From positions 1 to 64,000 of the forward strand of contig JAKOGH010001153.1 of the NCBI GenBank assembly GCA_024811115.1: a stretch of 64,000 nt of DNA. Reading direction: 5' to 3'. This document shows, in pieces, positions 37,451-48,742 of the stretch. The notes under the pieces are model-generated. The model saw nothing but the letters and a program-made list of their open reading frames with translations. It searched no databases and was not told the origin of the DNA. The DNA is from Terana coerulea. Taxonomy: Eukaryota > Basidiomycota > Agaricomycetes > Polyporales > Phanerochaetaceae. Every line of letters starts with the position of its first letter. The first letter of the stretch is position 1. The position numbers and the translations under genes are program-made.

Positions 37451-39545
37451 ATGCCAGCAACGACGAAGCTCGACATTGAACACGTCGCTGTCGTAGATGA
37501 CCCTCGGGAATGGTCTTCATCTCGCAAGGTATGCCAGTCGGCAGAGTCGTTCACGCTCATCCTAGATTATCAGCAGACTGATGGTGTCCTAACAGACTTT
37601 AATCCTTCTCGTCGTATCTGCCGCATCCTTGATAACGACCATTGCGGCAGGCATATACAATCGTGAGTTTTTGGATAAACTAGATTTTTATATAGAGGCT
37701 GACCGCTTAAAGCATCGATCACGCACATTGAAGACGATCTTCGCGCTACCAGCTCACAAATTAGCTGGACATTATCACTCTTCGTTCTCATTCAGGGTGC
37801 TGTGCCTCTATTATGGAGCGTACTGAGCGAGCTAAAAGGTCGAAAGGTAAGGTCACAGCACATATGCCTCTCCCGTTGACTGAATGATTTATACCGAAAG
37901 GTCGTGTATCTCCTATCAATCGTCCTCTTCATCGGCGGGTCTATTGGCGCTGCCCTATCCACATCAATCGGCTTGCTCATTGGCATGCGATGCGTTCAGG
38001 CAGCTGGGTAAATGGACATTGACCTGCTTCAGCCGCGTGCTCATCGGAACCGCTCAGTTCCAGCGCTGTGCTTGCCATTGGCGCTGCAACTCTAGCGGAC
38101 ATATTTGACTCCCATGAGCGAGGAGTTAAGATGGGGCTGTACTACAGCGCTCCTTTGCTTGGTCCCTCGGTAGGCCCCATTTTGGGTGGCGGGTGAGTGG
38201 AGTAAATCACCATATGTATGCACAACTCACCGCAAGCCGTCAGACTCACTCAAGGCTTCAGCTGGAGGGCATGTTTTTGGTTCCTCGTCATCTTTGGAGG
38301 GCTTAACCTTGGCTCGTTTGCATTTCTGTTCAAAGACACGTTCCGACGTGAGCGGAGCTCGGCTTATCAACGCATGGTTCGTCGTAGCGAGGAGCAAACG
38401 CTGCCAGACACCGAGAAAAACGCCGCGGCGCGCATACAGGAGATGCAACTGCCTGCTACTCGAAGTGGCGATGTCGAGCCGATTGGGCATGCGCCTTCGT
38501 CGTCATCGATCAAAGGTCTCAAGCTTTCAATGGGAGACGTGAGCCCTATTATGCCGATGGTTCGCGTCTTGCGTTCCCTCAACAATACAATCATCCTGAC
38601 CGCCTCGGGTGCGACATATTCCTTTCCCTTCTCATAAGACCGGCCAGTAACATAACTACAGGTTTTATCTATGGCTTTTCGTACTCCATTCTGTACACCT
38701 CAGCTCGTGTTCTAGCATCTGGCTACCACTACAACGCGTTACACACGGGGTGAGTGTCCCAGGAGCGCTATTACTTGGAAGCAGGGCTCTTCTGATAGTT
38801 GTTACGAAGCCTCGTGTTGTTGGCCTTCGGTACTGGTATGTTGCTTTTCTCGGGGGATAGTGTAGAGCTGGCTGACACATTTACAGGCAGTGTGGTGGGT
38901 AGTATCGTCGGAGGCAGGTGGTCCGATCACACGCTTGCACGTGCGAAGCGCAAAAACGGAGGGCAAAGCTTCCCAGAGGTGCCCTGTGCCCTGTGCATCT
39001 GCCATTTCCGTCACTAATTTTCCCCCGGTGACGAAGATGCGCCTCGAGTCCACGTTCATGGGCATGGTTTTCCTCCCGCCGTCCATCGTGGCCTACGGCT
39101 GGGTGGTGCAGGAGCGCGTGCACATTGCTGCGCTCTGCGTTTTCCTGTTCCTTTGCGGTCTTTTCTCCGTGTAAGTGTGTATGTGATGTGATGATGATCA
39201 CATGAGACGCTGAGCCACCATCCCTGCTAGATGGATATACTCGAGCACGCTTGCGTATATTGTTGATGCAAACGCTGGGCGGTCGTCATCGGCAGTTGCT
39301 ACGAATAGCTTATTCCGAGGGCTTTTTGCATTCGCGGCTGCAGAGGCAGCTGTGCCGCTTCAGGTGCGTCCACTTACGTGAAACAGCCGCTAGTGGGTTG
39401 TCTAACTGCTCACTAGGATCACATCGGGGATGGATGGCTCTACTCATTATGGGGCGGCCTCATGGCTGTCACAAATATCTTGCTAATTCTTGTGTGGTGT
39501 AAAGGACGACGGTGGCGCGAGAAGGCGCTAGAAGAATGTACATAG
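37451..39545 (+). CDS. MFS drug:H+ antiporter-type transporter (DHA1-like)
   Basis: Twelve-helix membrane exporter assembled from about eight exons. Exon 1 is MPATTKLDIEHVAVVDDP; the first helix reads TLILLVVSAASLITTIAAG. The loop 2-3 signature is LWSVLSELKGRK (motif A, G-x-x-x-D-R-x-G-R/K type), and motif C-like GLYYSAPLLGPSVGPILGG follows. The middle is a long cytosolic loop (RRERSSAYQRMVRRSEE, SSSSIKGLKLSMG). The C-half has FIYGFSYSILYTSARVLA, GSVVGSIVGGRWSDH and FMGMVFLPPSIVAYGW. The last exon restarts after CACTAG at DHIGDGWLYSLWGGLMAV and ends at 39545 (CT-stop). All splices keep the frame without indels. Substrate unknown; polyamine or xenobiotic exporters are closest in pattern. Confidence 0.85.
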
Positions 39546-39904
39546 AAAGATCCAAGATCCTTGGGGAGATCCTACGTGTTTTGCGACCCAGCTCACACGT
39601 GATTTGTCAGAGAATCGAGTCGGGAGCAGTTTTCTTGGAGTACTTGGTACTTCCATTTTGTTGTTGAGGTCATCTTCAGCCTTCAGAATCATGGCTGAGT
39701 TTCTGTAGCTGCGTACAGCCCTACGGTGATCAAACAAATACTCATGTGGTGTTTTGCGAAAATTTGGCTCCAGATCAAAATGATTTGAAGGGCAAGAGTA
39801 GCATGGCACACCTGCAGAATGCGATATAACATCTCCATACGGGATTGTGGGTACCATGGTGCAAGTTTCTGACATCGCAATTTTGTCGCTATTGCAGCGT
39901 ATCG

Positions 39905-40054
39905 CAATATCAAAACTGGTACTTACGGTCGCGCTCCGTCCGCTGTCGGATTCAAGACGTCCTTGGCGTCCATCTGCATGAGGGCGATGGTAACGGATAC
40001 GGAAGTTTTGATGCATCGGCAGCGGCTAAGAAACATCCGACGAGCGACATATTG
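39905..40054 (-). pseudogene. Orphan 5' exon of a MYND gene
   Basis: It encodes a block SVTIALMQMDAKDVLNP followed by a GTAAGT donor, matching SVSTTTAFMQMKTEDLQAP upstream of MYND gene 2. No finger follows; the rest of the gene has been lost or replaced, and downstream frames (39528-39830) are unrecognised. It marks one end of the segmental duplication. Confidence 0.55.
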
Positions 40055-40122
40055 TACCAATGATCTCCCCGTTAAATCTCGCACTCGTTGTATGGCTACA
40101 CTATAAACCTCGGTACATTGCT

Positions 40123-41276
40123 TTACTTGTGTTCATATGTCACAATCTTTCCGAATGTCGATCCCGTGCCCCAAATGCCCCTCCTCAAGCAGGCAAGCTG
40201 TACGATCTGGGAGTGATCGATGAACAAGTTTGCTTGCGCACCTGGGGTTTGAATGTGGTATGCGAAGACTTCCGGGTCAGCCGCTTCAAACCTGCATCGT
40301 CATTGCGATGAGCATAGTGTATACATATAAGTGGAAGCGAGAAGGAAAGACCGTACATAATCTTTTCGGCTGGCAAGGCGGACGTGATGGCAGAGATGGC
40401 ATCCGTGCGCCACTCCTTGACGTTCTCGGTTATGCCCTCGCTTTCAATCATGATCATCTGCAAAACTCGTCAGCCGAACCACAGCTCAGACGTGATGACT
40501 AGCGTGCATGCGCCCCAGCGTCGAGAAATGCGTTTGCCCTGTCGATAAGCCATCGCGGGTCCCTAGTTCCAGCATTCTCCAATTCAGCGGTCGAGGCATC
40601 ACCGCCAGCGCCCCATCTTCGTATGACACGCACCAGTGAGCGCCGGCTACGTGGTAAATTTCAATATGCTTACTGAATCCCAACTTCAGGTTTCGGTTTT
40701 AAGCCATGCTTCTTCGTGTCTTCGATAAGATTCACCCAGCTTTCGGTCGGAATGGATAAGAACCCAGAAGAGATCTCCAACACGTCGAAGCCCAGGTTCT
40801 TGCATGTCGTGAGATACTTGGACACTACCTAGGGATTTCCGGCGGAGCTAGCTAAGACTCGTTCGATGAAGCCGCCAGTAGAGACGTAACAATCTAACCA
40901 CGACAACCTGTGAGCGATAACAAACGAACACAGTTTCCGGGCTCACCATGTTTATGCGCCACGTCAATCAAAGCTTTCAACCTTTCCTCAGGCATCAACG
41001 AGAAAGCGCCCCCGGCAAACTTGATACCATCGACGTAGGCACCCCAATCAGAAAGCAGTTCGTCGAGGTATGTCGCGGTAACGGGGTAGTAATAAGGTCC
41101 TCGGATCTCCGTCAGTCCCTTTCCGCGAGGCTTTGCCGCTAAAGCATTGGTGGGAAGGAAGTTGAACGGCGTTTGGGGATGCAGCTTTGAAGCGACGCCG
41201 CGGCGAGCCTGACAAGTACTAGTAACGGCGGTTGTCAGGGAACGTAAGACGTTGCGTGAACCTGTAAAGGGAGCAT
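40123..41276 (-). CDS. Phosphosulfolactate synthase (ComA)/HSA32-like protein
   Basis: TIM-barrel family whose archaeal member adds sulfite to phosphoenolpyruvate in coenzyme M synthesis; the plant member HSA32 acts in heat-stress memory. Conserved blocks: RGPYYYPVTATYLDELLSDW, YVDGIKFAGGAFSLMP, CKNLGFDVLEISSGFLSIP, LGLKPKPEVGIQ-like HGLKPKPEVGIQ, WGAGGDAS, RDPRWLIDRA, MIMIESEGITENV, FEAADPEVFAYHIQ, NLFIDHSQIVQLACLRRGIWG. Short introns connect them; one appears to use a GC donor (after DAGAH). The stop is at 40123 (IVTYEHK). The ATG at 41276 needs one more base to be in frame (MAPFTGSRNVLRSL), a likely missing G. Fungal role unknown. Divergent from phosphoglycerate mutase, whose product feeds PEP. 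Confidence 0.82.
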
Positions 41277-41318
41277 GGTGGGGTCGAGGAGTTGAAGTGG
41301 CCTGTGTATGTCGTGGCG

Positions 41319-41325
41319 CTTTATA
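41319..41325 (-). promoter_or_regulatory. TATA box of the ComA-like gene
   Basis: TATAAAG on the minus strand, about 45 bp upstream of the ATG position at 41276. Confidence 0.5.
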
Positions 41326-41643
41326 AGTGCAGAGGTATGTACAGTAGCCGGCAAGTAGCCGGAGGCGTATTCGCCGTGACCAAAAGCATTACCACTAGCT
41401 CCGACTGTGGCGTCAAATGAGCCAACAGTAGAGTTTCACTGTTTCAATGATAGCAAGATCAGTCGTCGCCAAAGGGGTGCCCAGCACGAGTCCAGCACGT
41501 CTAATGTGAAGGTAGTAGCGATTGCGGAAGCTCGAAAAGGAGGGAGTTGCATTTCGGACAACATGTCGTGGCGGAAGAGCAGAGCCCCAGTCCAAACGTG
41601 GAATGAGCTTCGGCTTTGTGGCGCCCGGACGGTTCCGTGTAGG

Positions 41644-41682
41644 CCCTAACCCGATCGCATGTCCCCAAAGTCGGGGTTAGGA
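41644..41682. promoter_or_regulatory. Inverted CCCTAACCC motif in the divergent promoter
   Basis: CCCTAACCC-GA at the left and TCGGGGTTAGG at the right form an imperfect inverted repeat with a spacer of about 16 bp. The half-site resembles one and a half telomere repeats, the kind of site bound by Rap1/Tbf1-type Myb proteins. Function is inferred only. Confidence 0.35.
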
Positions 41683-41811
41683 CGGGATCGATAAGATTAC
41701 CACGGCAGCCATCTTGGCGCTTGAGGCATTTTACGATGATCTCGCCGGACCTCGCTCGCTCGCGCCGGATTCTACTCTCTAACACCAACGAGCGAGGCCT
41801 GTGAGCTCTCG

Positions 41812-41818
41812 TATTTAA
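41812..41818 (+). promoter_or_regulatory. TATA-like box of phosphoglycerate mutase
   Basis: TATTTAA, 38 bp upstream of the ATG, followed by a CT-rich tract typical of strongly expressed fungal genes. Confidence 0.5.
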
Positions 41819-41855
41819 CCCTCTCCTCCCACCTCCCTCACCTTCCCTGCACAAA

Positions 41856-43678
41856 ATGGTTGAAGTGAAGAACAAAGTCTGCCTTATGTACGTCGGTTGG
41901 TCTTCAATGGAAAGGCCTGTCTAACTACTCGAAACAGCGTTCACGATGGTTGGGGTATCGCCCCCGAGAAGGGCATGAAGGGCGATGCCATCGACGCTGC
42001 AGACACCACGAACATGGATTCTATCGCAAAGGACCACAGTCACCGAACCCTCCATGCACACGGCGTCGCTGTTGGTCTCAGCGAGGGGCTCATGGGGAAC
42101 TCTGAAGTCGGGTATGCCGCACTACCATGACCCTTGCGGAGTTAGACTCACTGGCGGTCAGCCACTTGAACATTGGTGCTGGGCGTATTGTCTGGCAAGA
42201 CATCGTCAAGATTGACGTCTCGATCAAGAAGAAGCAATTTCATAAGAACGAGACTATCCTTGCGAGCACCAAGCGTGCCAAGGAGGGCAATGGCCGCCTT
42301 CACTTCCTCGGTCTCGTTAGTGGACGTATATCACCACGACGACCCAACACTCACATTTAAAACCTAGGTGTCGGACGGTGGCGTACACTCGCACATAAAC
42401 CACCTCAAGGCTCTTCTCGAGACTGCCAAGGAACAAGAAGTCCCCCACGTCTACGTCCACTTCTTCGGCGACGGTCGCGATACCGCTCCCCGCTCGGCTT
42501 CCGGATACGCCAAGGACCTTCTCGAATTTATCGAGAAAGAGAAGTACGGCCAGATCGCCACTGTCGTGGGGCGATACTACGCTATGGACCGTGACAAGCG
42601 TTGGGAGCGTGTCAAGATTGCCGTTGATGGACTCATCAAAGGCGAGGGTGAGAAGGGCGAGGACGTCGTCAAGGCTATCGAGGAGAGGTACAAGAAGGAC
42701 GAGACCGATGAGTTCTTGAAACCTATCATCGTCAACGGCGATGAGGGTAGAATCAAGGGTGCGTTCCCTCTGCCTATATGTGTCTTACCAATGCTCATGT
42801 ATGAACAGACGGCGACACCCTCTTCTTCTTCAACTACCGGTCGGATCGTATGCGAGAAATCGCCACCGTGCTCGGCCAGGTCGACAAGCCCATCGATATA
42901 GAGATCCCCAAAGACCTGCACATCACTACGATGTCCCGCTACAACCAGGAATTTAAGTTCCCTGTCGCTTTCCCGCCGCAGGCCATGACGAACGTCCTCG
43001 CCGAGTGGCTCGCCAAGCAGGGTGTCAAGCAGGCGCACATCGCCGAGACCGAGAAGTACGCGCACGTCACATTCTTCTTCAACGGCGGCGTGGAGAAGCA
43101 GTTCGATGAGGAAGAGCGCCACCTGATTCCCTCGCCCAAGGTCGCCACGTACGACAAGGAGCCGAAGATGAGTGTCCAGAGCGTGGCGGACAAAGTCGCC
43201 GAGGTCGTCAAGAAAGGCGACAAGGAGTTCGTCATGTGCAACTTCGCGCCTCCTGACATGGTCGGACACACTGGTGTCTACGATGCCGCCGTCGAGGCTA
43301 TTGGGCACACCGACAAGGCCGTCGGCACCGTTTACAAGGCATGTCAAGAGGCCGGATACGTTCTGCTCATCACCGCCGACCATGGCAACGCAGAGCAGAT
43401 GATCAACCCCGAGACTGGCAACCCCCACACCGCGCACACGACGAATCCCGTGCCGTTCATTATGACTGGTGACCCGAAGAAGCTGGCTTTCCTCGAGGAC
43501 AAGAAGGATGGCGAGGAAGAAGAGGGCGCGCTTGCCGACGTCGCGCCAACAGTCCTAGCTATTCTAGGTCTTCCTCAACCCGAGGGTGAGTAGTTTGCTA
43601 TTGTGGGCTGTGCGGTGTCGCTAACTATTTGTTGCAGAAATGTCCGGACGCTCCCTCTTGGCGAAGAACGAGTACTAG
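41856..43678 (+). CDS. 2,3-bisphosphoglycerate-independent phosphoglycerate mutase
   Basis: Glycolytic interconversion of 3- and 2-phosphoglycerate through a phosphoserine intermediate with Mn2+, cofactor-independent type of the alkaline phosphatase superfamily. Five introns. Exon 1 is MVEVKNKVCLI, joined to VHDGWGIAP (metal-binding Asp). The nucleophile Ser lies in MGNSEVG, spliced to HLNIGAGRIVWQD. Further blocks: FLGLVSDGGVHSH, HFFGDGRDTAP, RYYAMDRDKRW, FFNYRSDRMRE, FNGGVEKQF, NFAPPDMVGHTG, LITADHGNAEQM and the C-terminal MSGRSLLAKNEY (stop 43678). About 500 residues, normal length, no frameshift. A truncated relic of its first exon lies at 35022-35095. Confidence 0.93.
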
Positions 43679-44029
43679 ACATAGACGTAGAGAAATCAAG
43701 AGAACAAATGTATAATCTAACTGATAGACACGATGTATATATAGTATTATATACTAAAGCTTTGACTCTCGTGGTCCCCTCATGACTTGTCTTCTCTGTT
43801 TTTACCTATCTCAACTTAGCCCACCTACCGATGAGCGTCTACGTCTTCGCCGCAGAGCCCAGGCGCGTCAGTCGGGAGTTTGGAAATTTCGTCAACAGCG
43901 GGCCACTCACATTGCTTTACTTCCATCTCTAAGTCTCGCACTCTTGGTAGACGACGACGGCCCCCAAAGAGATGTATCCGGCCTAATTACCTTCCATCCC
44001 ACTCGACTTTATTCATTTACTATTCTGTG

Positions 44030-45915
44030 ATGCGAGTCTTTATTGGGCCACGCCGGCTTCCTCTAGGTTGTGCTAGCGCATCACACACGTTCAGAACTCC
44101 TTCACGACTCCCACGACCACTACATCTTACGTTCATCTCTGGCGACCACCGACTGCTGTCTTCTCAAGCGGATGCACGTGTCAAGCCAGCATCAGAGCCT
44201 CTCGAGCACACAAAGGCGCAGTCTGGCCTATTCGCAGTCGAACACGCGCACGGCCGCGCCCGACACCTGTCCTGGTCGAATGCGGGCACTATCGAGAAGG
44301 AATGGAAGGGGATAGACCAGCCGGACGAGGAGGACGAGTCAGGCAAGAAGATTGTGAAGAAGGAGAGCGGTGCTGAGCGGTCTGCTGTTCTTGGACGGTT
44401 GACCTCCTACTTGAAGCAGATGTTCTTGCCGACGAACTACCCACAGAGTGTACATAAATCGTAAGTTTCACGCGCACATCTATTTGGTTTTATGCTGAAT
44501 AGGTAGTGGTTATGAAGGTATCTTCCATACCACGGGCTGCAGTTCGTAGAAGACACTCTTTCGACCATCATCTCTGTGCTCTGCAATCAGGCTCTCCTCG
44601 TATCTGTAGGTGTGAGCGCGGAGGGCAGCATCTTTGGCGCGGTGGCTGCACAATGGGTCATCAAGGACGGTGCTGGCGAGATTGCGAAGTTGTTCTTCAT
44701 ACGGAGATTTGCACCTTTCTTTGACAGGTGAGTCCCGGTCGAAGCTGTGGTGTGTTCGTCGCACTAATGAGCTACTTCAATAAGCCACCCAAAGACGTTT
44801 AACCTGATTGGTGCCGCATGTGGGTTATTTGGATCGGGCTTACAACTTATAGCCTTGGTTTTGCCTGCTACAACGGCCAATTTCTTGCTTTGCGCAGGTA
44901 CGAAGGTGTTCCTGCATCAGATGCTCCCTCAATATCTCACATATATTTAGCTGGCGGCAACATTTTCAAGATGGTCGGCGGAGCGATTTGGTTTACAACT
45001 CATATCAAATTCGTCCGGTTCTTCTCGCTCAGAGGCAACGTTGGCGATGTCGCTGCAAAGTCCGAATCTCAAGGCTCCGTCGCACAGCTTCTGGGCTACG
45101 CTGCCGGCATCGGTCTGCTGACCGTCTCACACTCTGCTCCGTACCTATACACCATCTTCACCCTCGCGGTCCCGGCGCATTTGGCGGCGACGGCATGGAT
45201 GCTTCGGGTGGCAACGTTCGAGCTGCTGACTGAACCCCGACTCAGCTTCCTGGCGCGCGATTTTATGGCGAAGGTGGAGACTGAGGAACGCGCCACTGTG
45301 CCTACGCTCAGACAGGTGGAAATTATGAAGAGGACGGGCGTGTTTGGCGAATTCTTCAAGAATCAAGGAGATAGATACTTGCGATTGGCTCCGAAGTTGG
45401 AGGACTTTGTTGACACGAATTATCCTGGCGTGCGCACGAAATGGGATTCTTGTGTTACTTCTTTCGACGTGAGTCAAGTCGAGCTCTCCACCATACAACA
45501 TACTTATAACATTGCTTTATCGTAGGATCTACCCTACTTACTCTTCCCTTACCTCTCACCCGCTCAGAATCAGTGCCGAATAGCGGTGTTTTACAATCCC
45601 TCTGCAACACCAGACGATATTCTTCGGTCTGTCCTGCACGCCGCGTACCTTCACAAGCACCTCTGTGGGATTATTGACCTCGAGTCCGCTGCCCACGCGG
45701 ACAAACTGGCTATCATGGATGACCCGGTGCACCTCGATGCTGCGCTAGAGCTGTCAAAACGATGGGTCAGCCTAAACTTTGGCGAGTTCAAGGCTCAACT
45801 TGTACGGAAGGGATGGAAGACGGACGAGATCGCGTTCGCCGACCATGGCCGACGAGTCCTTTGGGGGTCAGCGACAGAGCAGCAAGCGAGACGGATACAC
45901 GATATTATATCATAG
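44030..45915 (+). CDS. RUS/DUF647 family protein (root UVB sensitive-like)
   Basis: Membrane-associated family of unclear biochemistry; plant members act in UV-B signalling. The start MRVFIGPRRLPL at 44030 is followed by an Arg/Ser-rich, low-acid N-terminus that could be a mitochondrial presequence. The core begins LKQMFLPTNYPQSVHKS; the intron ends at TTATGAAG and continues YLPYHGLQFVEDTLSTI. Then VSVGVSAEGSIFGAVAAQWVIKDGAGEIAKLFF, FNLIGAACGLFGSG, GGNIFKMVGGAIWFTTH and VGDVAAKSESQGSVAQLLGYAAGIG, matching the family's Gly/Ala-rich helices. Two late introns join SFD to DLPYLLFPYLS and on to QNQCRIAVFYNPSA. Ends RRIHDIIS at 45915. No frame errors. Confidence 0.85.
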
Positions 45916-46293
45916 CAGTATTATGCGTGCGTGAGCGTTGCCCATCATTTCACATCCTATCTCTCATTTGGACATTACACTCAAAGCTTAGACAATACAC
46001 TCATCGTGTAGAAATACGCTATCGCATTATAATGTCCCCGTGCTGTTAACCGTCCTCGCTCATACCTTGCTCTCGTTGTCATAAATCCCATGGAATATAT
46101 ATGAACCTCATTTAACGCAGTTCTGGATTTTTATCCAGTCTGAAGTTACGTGCACGCTCACATCTTCCATTTGGCAATTATAACGAGAGGAGCAGACGTG
46201 CCAGTGCGGCATGATTACATCCCTTCAAATCATGCTTTATTTGTGCTTGATTGCACAAAGGCATGGTGGCGTTTTGTTCGCGTCGCGGCGGTA

Positions 46294-47420
46294 CTGTACA
46301 TTACAGTGCCTTGCAGGATGAACGTACGGCTCTTTTGCTCGCTTTGTTTGTCCCGTACAACGTTTCCCTTATCAGGTAATTTTGAAGGTCACATCAGTCA
46401 CCGGGCGCACTCAGTAGCGGCGGTGGACAGTAGGGCGTGACAGGCAGGGTACTCTGCATTATGAGCGTACTATTGGCCTTGTAGCATATACATAGAGACT
46501 ATGAATGTCTACAATGTAGAGAATAAACATAGTGTATGTGATATAATACAGGATATTATGTTATGATCACATGCACGACTTGAATTTCGAGCAAAACTCA
46601 AGCGTTGACGCGTTGACGTCCGGCTAAGCGTGGCGCGGCGCGGCAGTACTTGTAATCTTAATGGCTGGAAATATTGGTGAGAAATATTTACACTTGTTGC
46701 CGTAGTATTAATGGTCAGTCCTTGATAGTGATGAATGCTTGCTCGATGGAGATGAATTGGGTAGGTTGAAGGTGATACTATCTGTGTAAGACTGGGATTA
46801 TAGGTGTCGCACGTCCTGTGATGTTCCCTATACATTCTATTTGCTGTTTGAACGCGTACTAAATCTACGCTACAGGGCAAACCACACATAAACATCATAC
46901 GCTCTACAGTCTCTGCCTGTCACGCCCTGCTGTCCACCGCCGCTACTAAGTGCGCCCGGTGACTGATGTGACCTTCAAAATTACCTGATAAGGGAAACGT
47001 TGTACGGGACAAACAAAGCGAGCAAAAGAGCCGTACGCAGTTCATCCTGCAAGGCACTGTAATGACCTGACAGGGGCCGGTTGTGACTGTGACATTTTTG
47101 CAACGATCCGGATGAGCGGCGGCAGGGTCGAGGGCCTGTGACATGCTTCCAGAGACCGGTGGTGAGTGGGCTATCTGGAGCCAAGTTTGGTGTTTGCTCA
47201 CCGTTATTTGGCTGTTATTGTGCAGTATCTACCATGAATACGCCGTTCGAGAGCGTTGAGTGGGGAGGGGGCTCATTGCGCCGCAGGCTCGAAAATTTTG
47301 GGGTAAGGACTTATCTGTCACAAACCGGCGGACCCCTCTGTGACCGGTGACAAAAACCCGGATAGCGGACAGGCGGGACCCCTGTGACGTGTGACACCCT
47401 GTCAGGTCATTAATGTACAG
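46294..47420. mobile_element. TA-target MITE, second copy, split by a nested element
   Basis: Same family as 6359-6727. The left part survives as 46294-46301 (CTGTACAT) and the rest as 47062-47420; the two halves join exactly once the nested element and one TA are removed. The outer TA duplication is at 46292-46293 and 47421-47422. The body matches the first copy closely with scattered substitutions. Confidence 0.88.
46304..47059. mobile_element. Nested 756-bp element with ~145-bp inverted repeats
   Basis: The left end CAGTGCCTTGCAGGATGAAC is perfectly inverted at the right end (47040-47059). The inverted arms run about 145 bp (46304-46447 and 46914-47059) around an AT-rich centre of about 465 bp. 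It is flanked by TA (46302-46303 and 47060-47061), which lies inside the terminal repeat of the older MITE. No open frame with a transposase. A long-TIR, TA-targeting non-autonomous transposon; family unknown. Confidence 0.88.
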
Positions 47421-47619
47421 TACTGCCGATGTGTTCAGCTTTGAACTAGTACTCTGGCACGAATGTCCATCACGGATTCTCACGTCGCTGACGAGCATTG
47501 TTGCGACCCAACACTGAACAGCTCATACTGTAGTAAGTCCTGACACATCAACATACTACCCACATGCGCAGGTGTAGAACTATTTAACTTAATGATATTG
47601 CCGAGCTCCCGGCAGACGA

Positions 47620-47732
47620 ATGAGTACGAGTATGGACATAAAGAAAACATGTGTTTCTTGTATGTCCCAGCAACAGTGCGTTGCCGGAGATGTAAGGTGG
47701 TATACTACTGCTCAAAGAACTACCAAGCGCTG
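47620..47732 (+). pseudogene. MYND finger fragment
   Basis: The ATG at 47620 reads MSTSMDIKKTCVSCMSQ; after a one-base shift the text continues VRCRRCKVVYYCSKNYQAL up to a GTAAGT donor. Together they form most of a MYND finger. No downstream exon with DWxxHK was found before the next feature, so it is an incomplete relic of a third MYND gene in the window. Confidence 0.5.
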
Positions 47733-48742
47733 TAAGTTTTCCCTCGCCCTATGATTTCGCATCATGAATACTATGACTGGCCCCACGTTTATAAGGATTC
47801 CTACTCTTTAAGGTGCTGCTCCCGCGTTACTACAGTTTTCCTCATAAATCCTGGTATACCAGTGCAATACTACCTTTCCTACATACCTGTATTTTCTCTG
47901 TATTTTTAAGACGAGTGTAGGGCGAATGGGAGAGGCTCTTTCGAGAGAGCCCACCTTTCAAAATTATGGGCGGCATCACAGAATTCCCCAATTCAGCGAT
48001 GATCTTGCATGCGGATTGGTCGATAGGATGATTAGCGCCAAAATGGGCTGGTTCTTGCAAACGACCGTAATTTGAGCTTCACCAAAATTCCTATCCCTCC
48101 CGCTCACGAAATTGCACAAAACAAGTTGGCAGTCGCTTAGAAGCATCCTCGAAGGATCTGTAGAAAAATTCTGGGCACCAACGAGTTGCAAGGGAGCGCA
48201 GGAAAGCGAAATTATAAAAGGTGGGTCAATTATAAATGTGGGGCCAGTCATAGTAGCTGATACTGTAGTTCGACGTGCCAGCATGAGTCGAAGCACAGAG
48301 AACTGTGTCAAGAAACTCCTGGAGACAACCACTTTCCCGCCGCTCACGAGAAGCCTGTGATTGAGGCAATTCTCTTCCTGCTGGCGAGACCAAACCGCTC
48401 TTCGTGAAGGTCGAGTGCAAGATCGATGCAGCGGGTGACCCATTCTGATGGCATGCACCCAACCTCAAAAAGTAGATTAAGTGGAGAGCGGTCAAAATCA
48501 TCCAGCACGAAGAAATCCGGTATGGCCCACCGCTGAAGCGCAAGATCATGGTATTCTTTACCGAAGGTTTTGCCCAAGAGCCCGGGTTGACTGTCAACAA
48601 ATGCATGGATAATCTTACCGAATAGGAAGCCGGGGATCGAGTGGAAGGGAAATGTGGTGGCGTTGAGATGCTTGCCGGTTCAGCGCCCATCCGTAACCCG
48701 ATATGAAAATGCTGGTGTATGACGAGGACCTCGCCTTGATGG

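Noticed and set aside
35207..39545. Secondary-metabolite cluster (oxygenase plus MFS)
   Set aside because: No backbone synthase, regulator or further tailoring gene lies nearby; the neighbours are housekeeping genes.
44460..44518. Frameshift in the RUS gene
   Set aside because: Choosing the acceptor at TTATGAAG instead of the earlier AG restores the frame (HKS-YLPYHGLQF), so no indel is needed.
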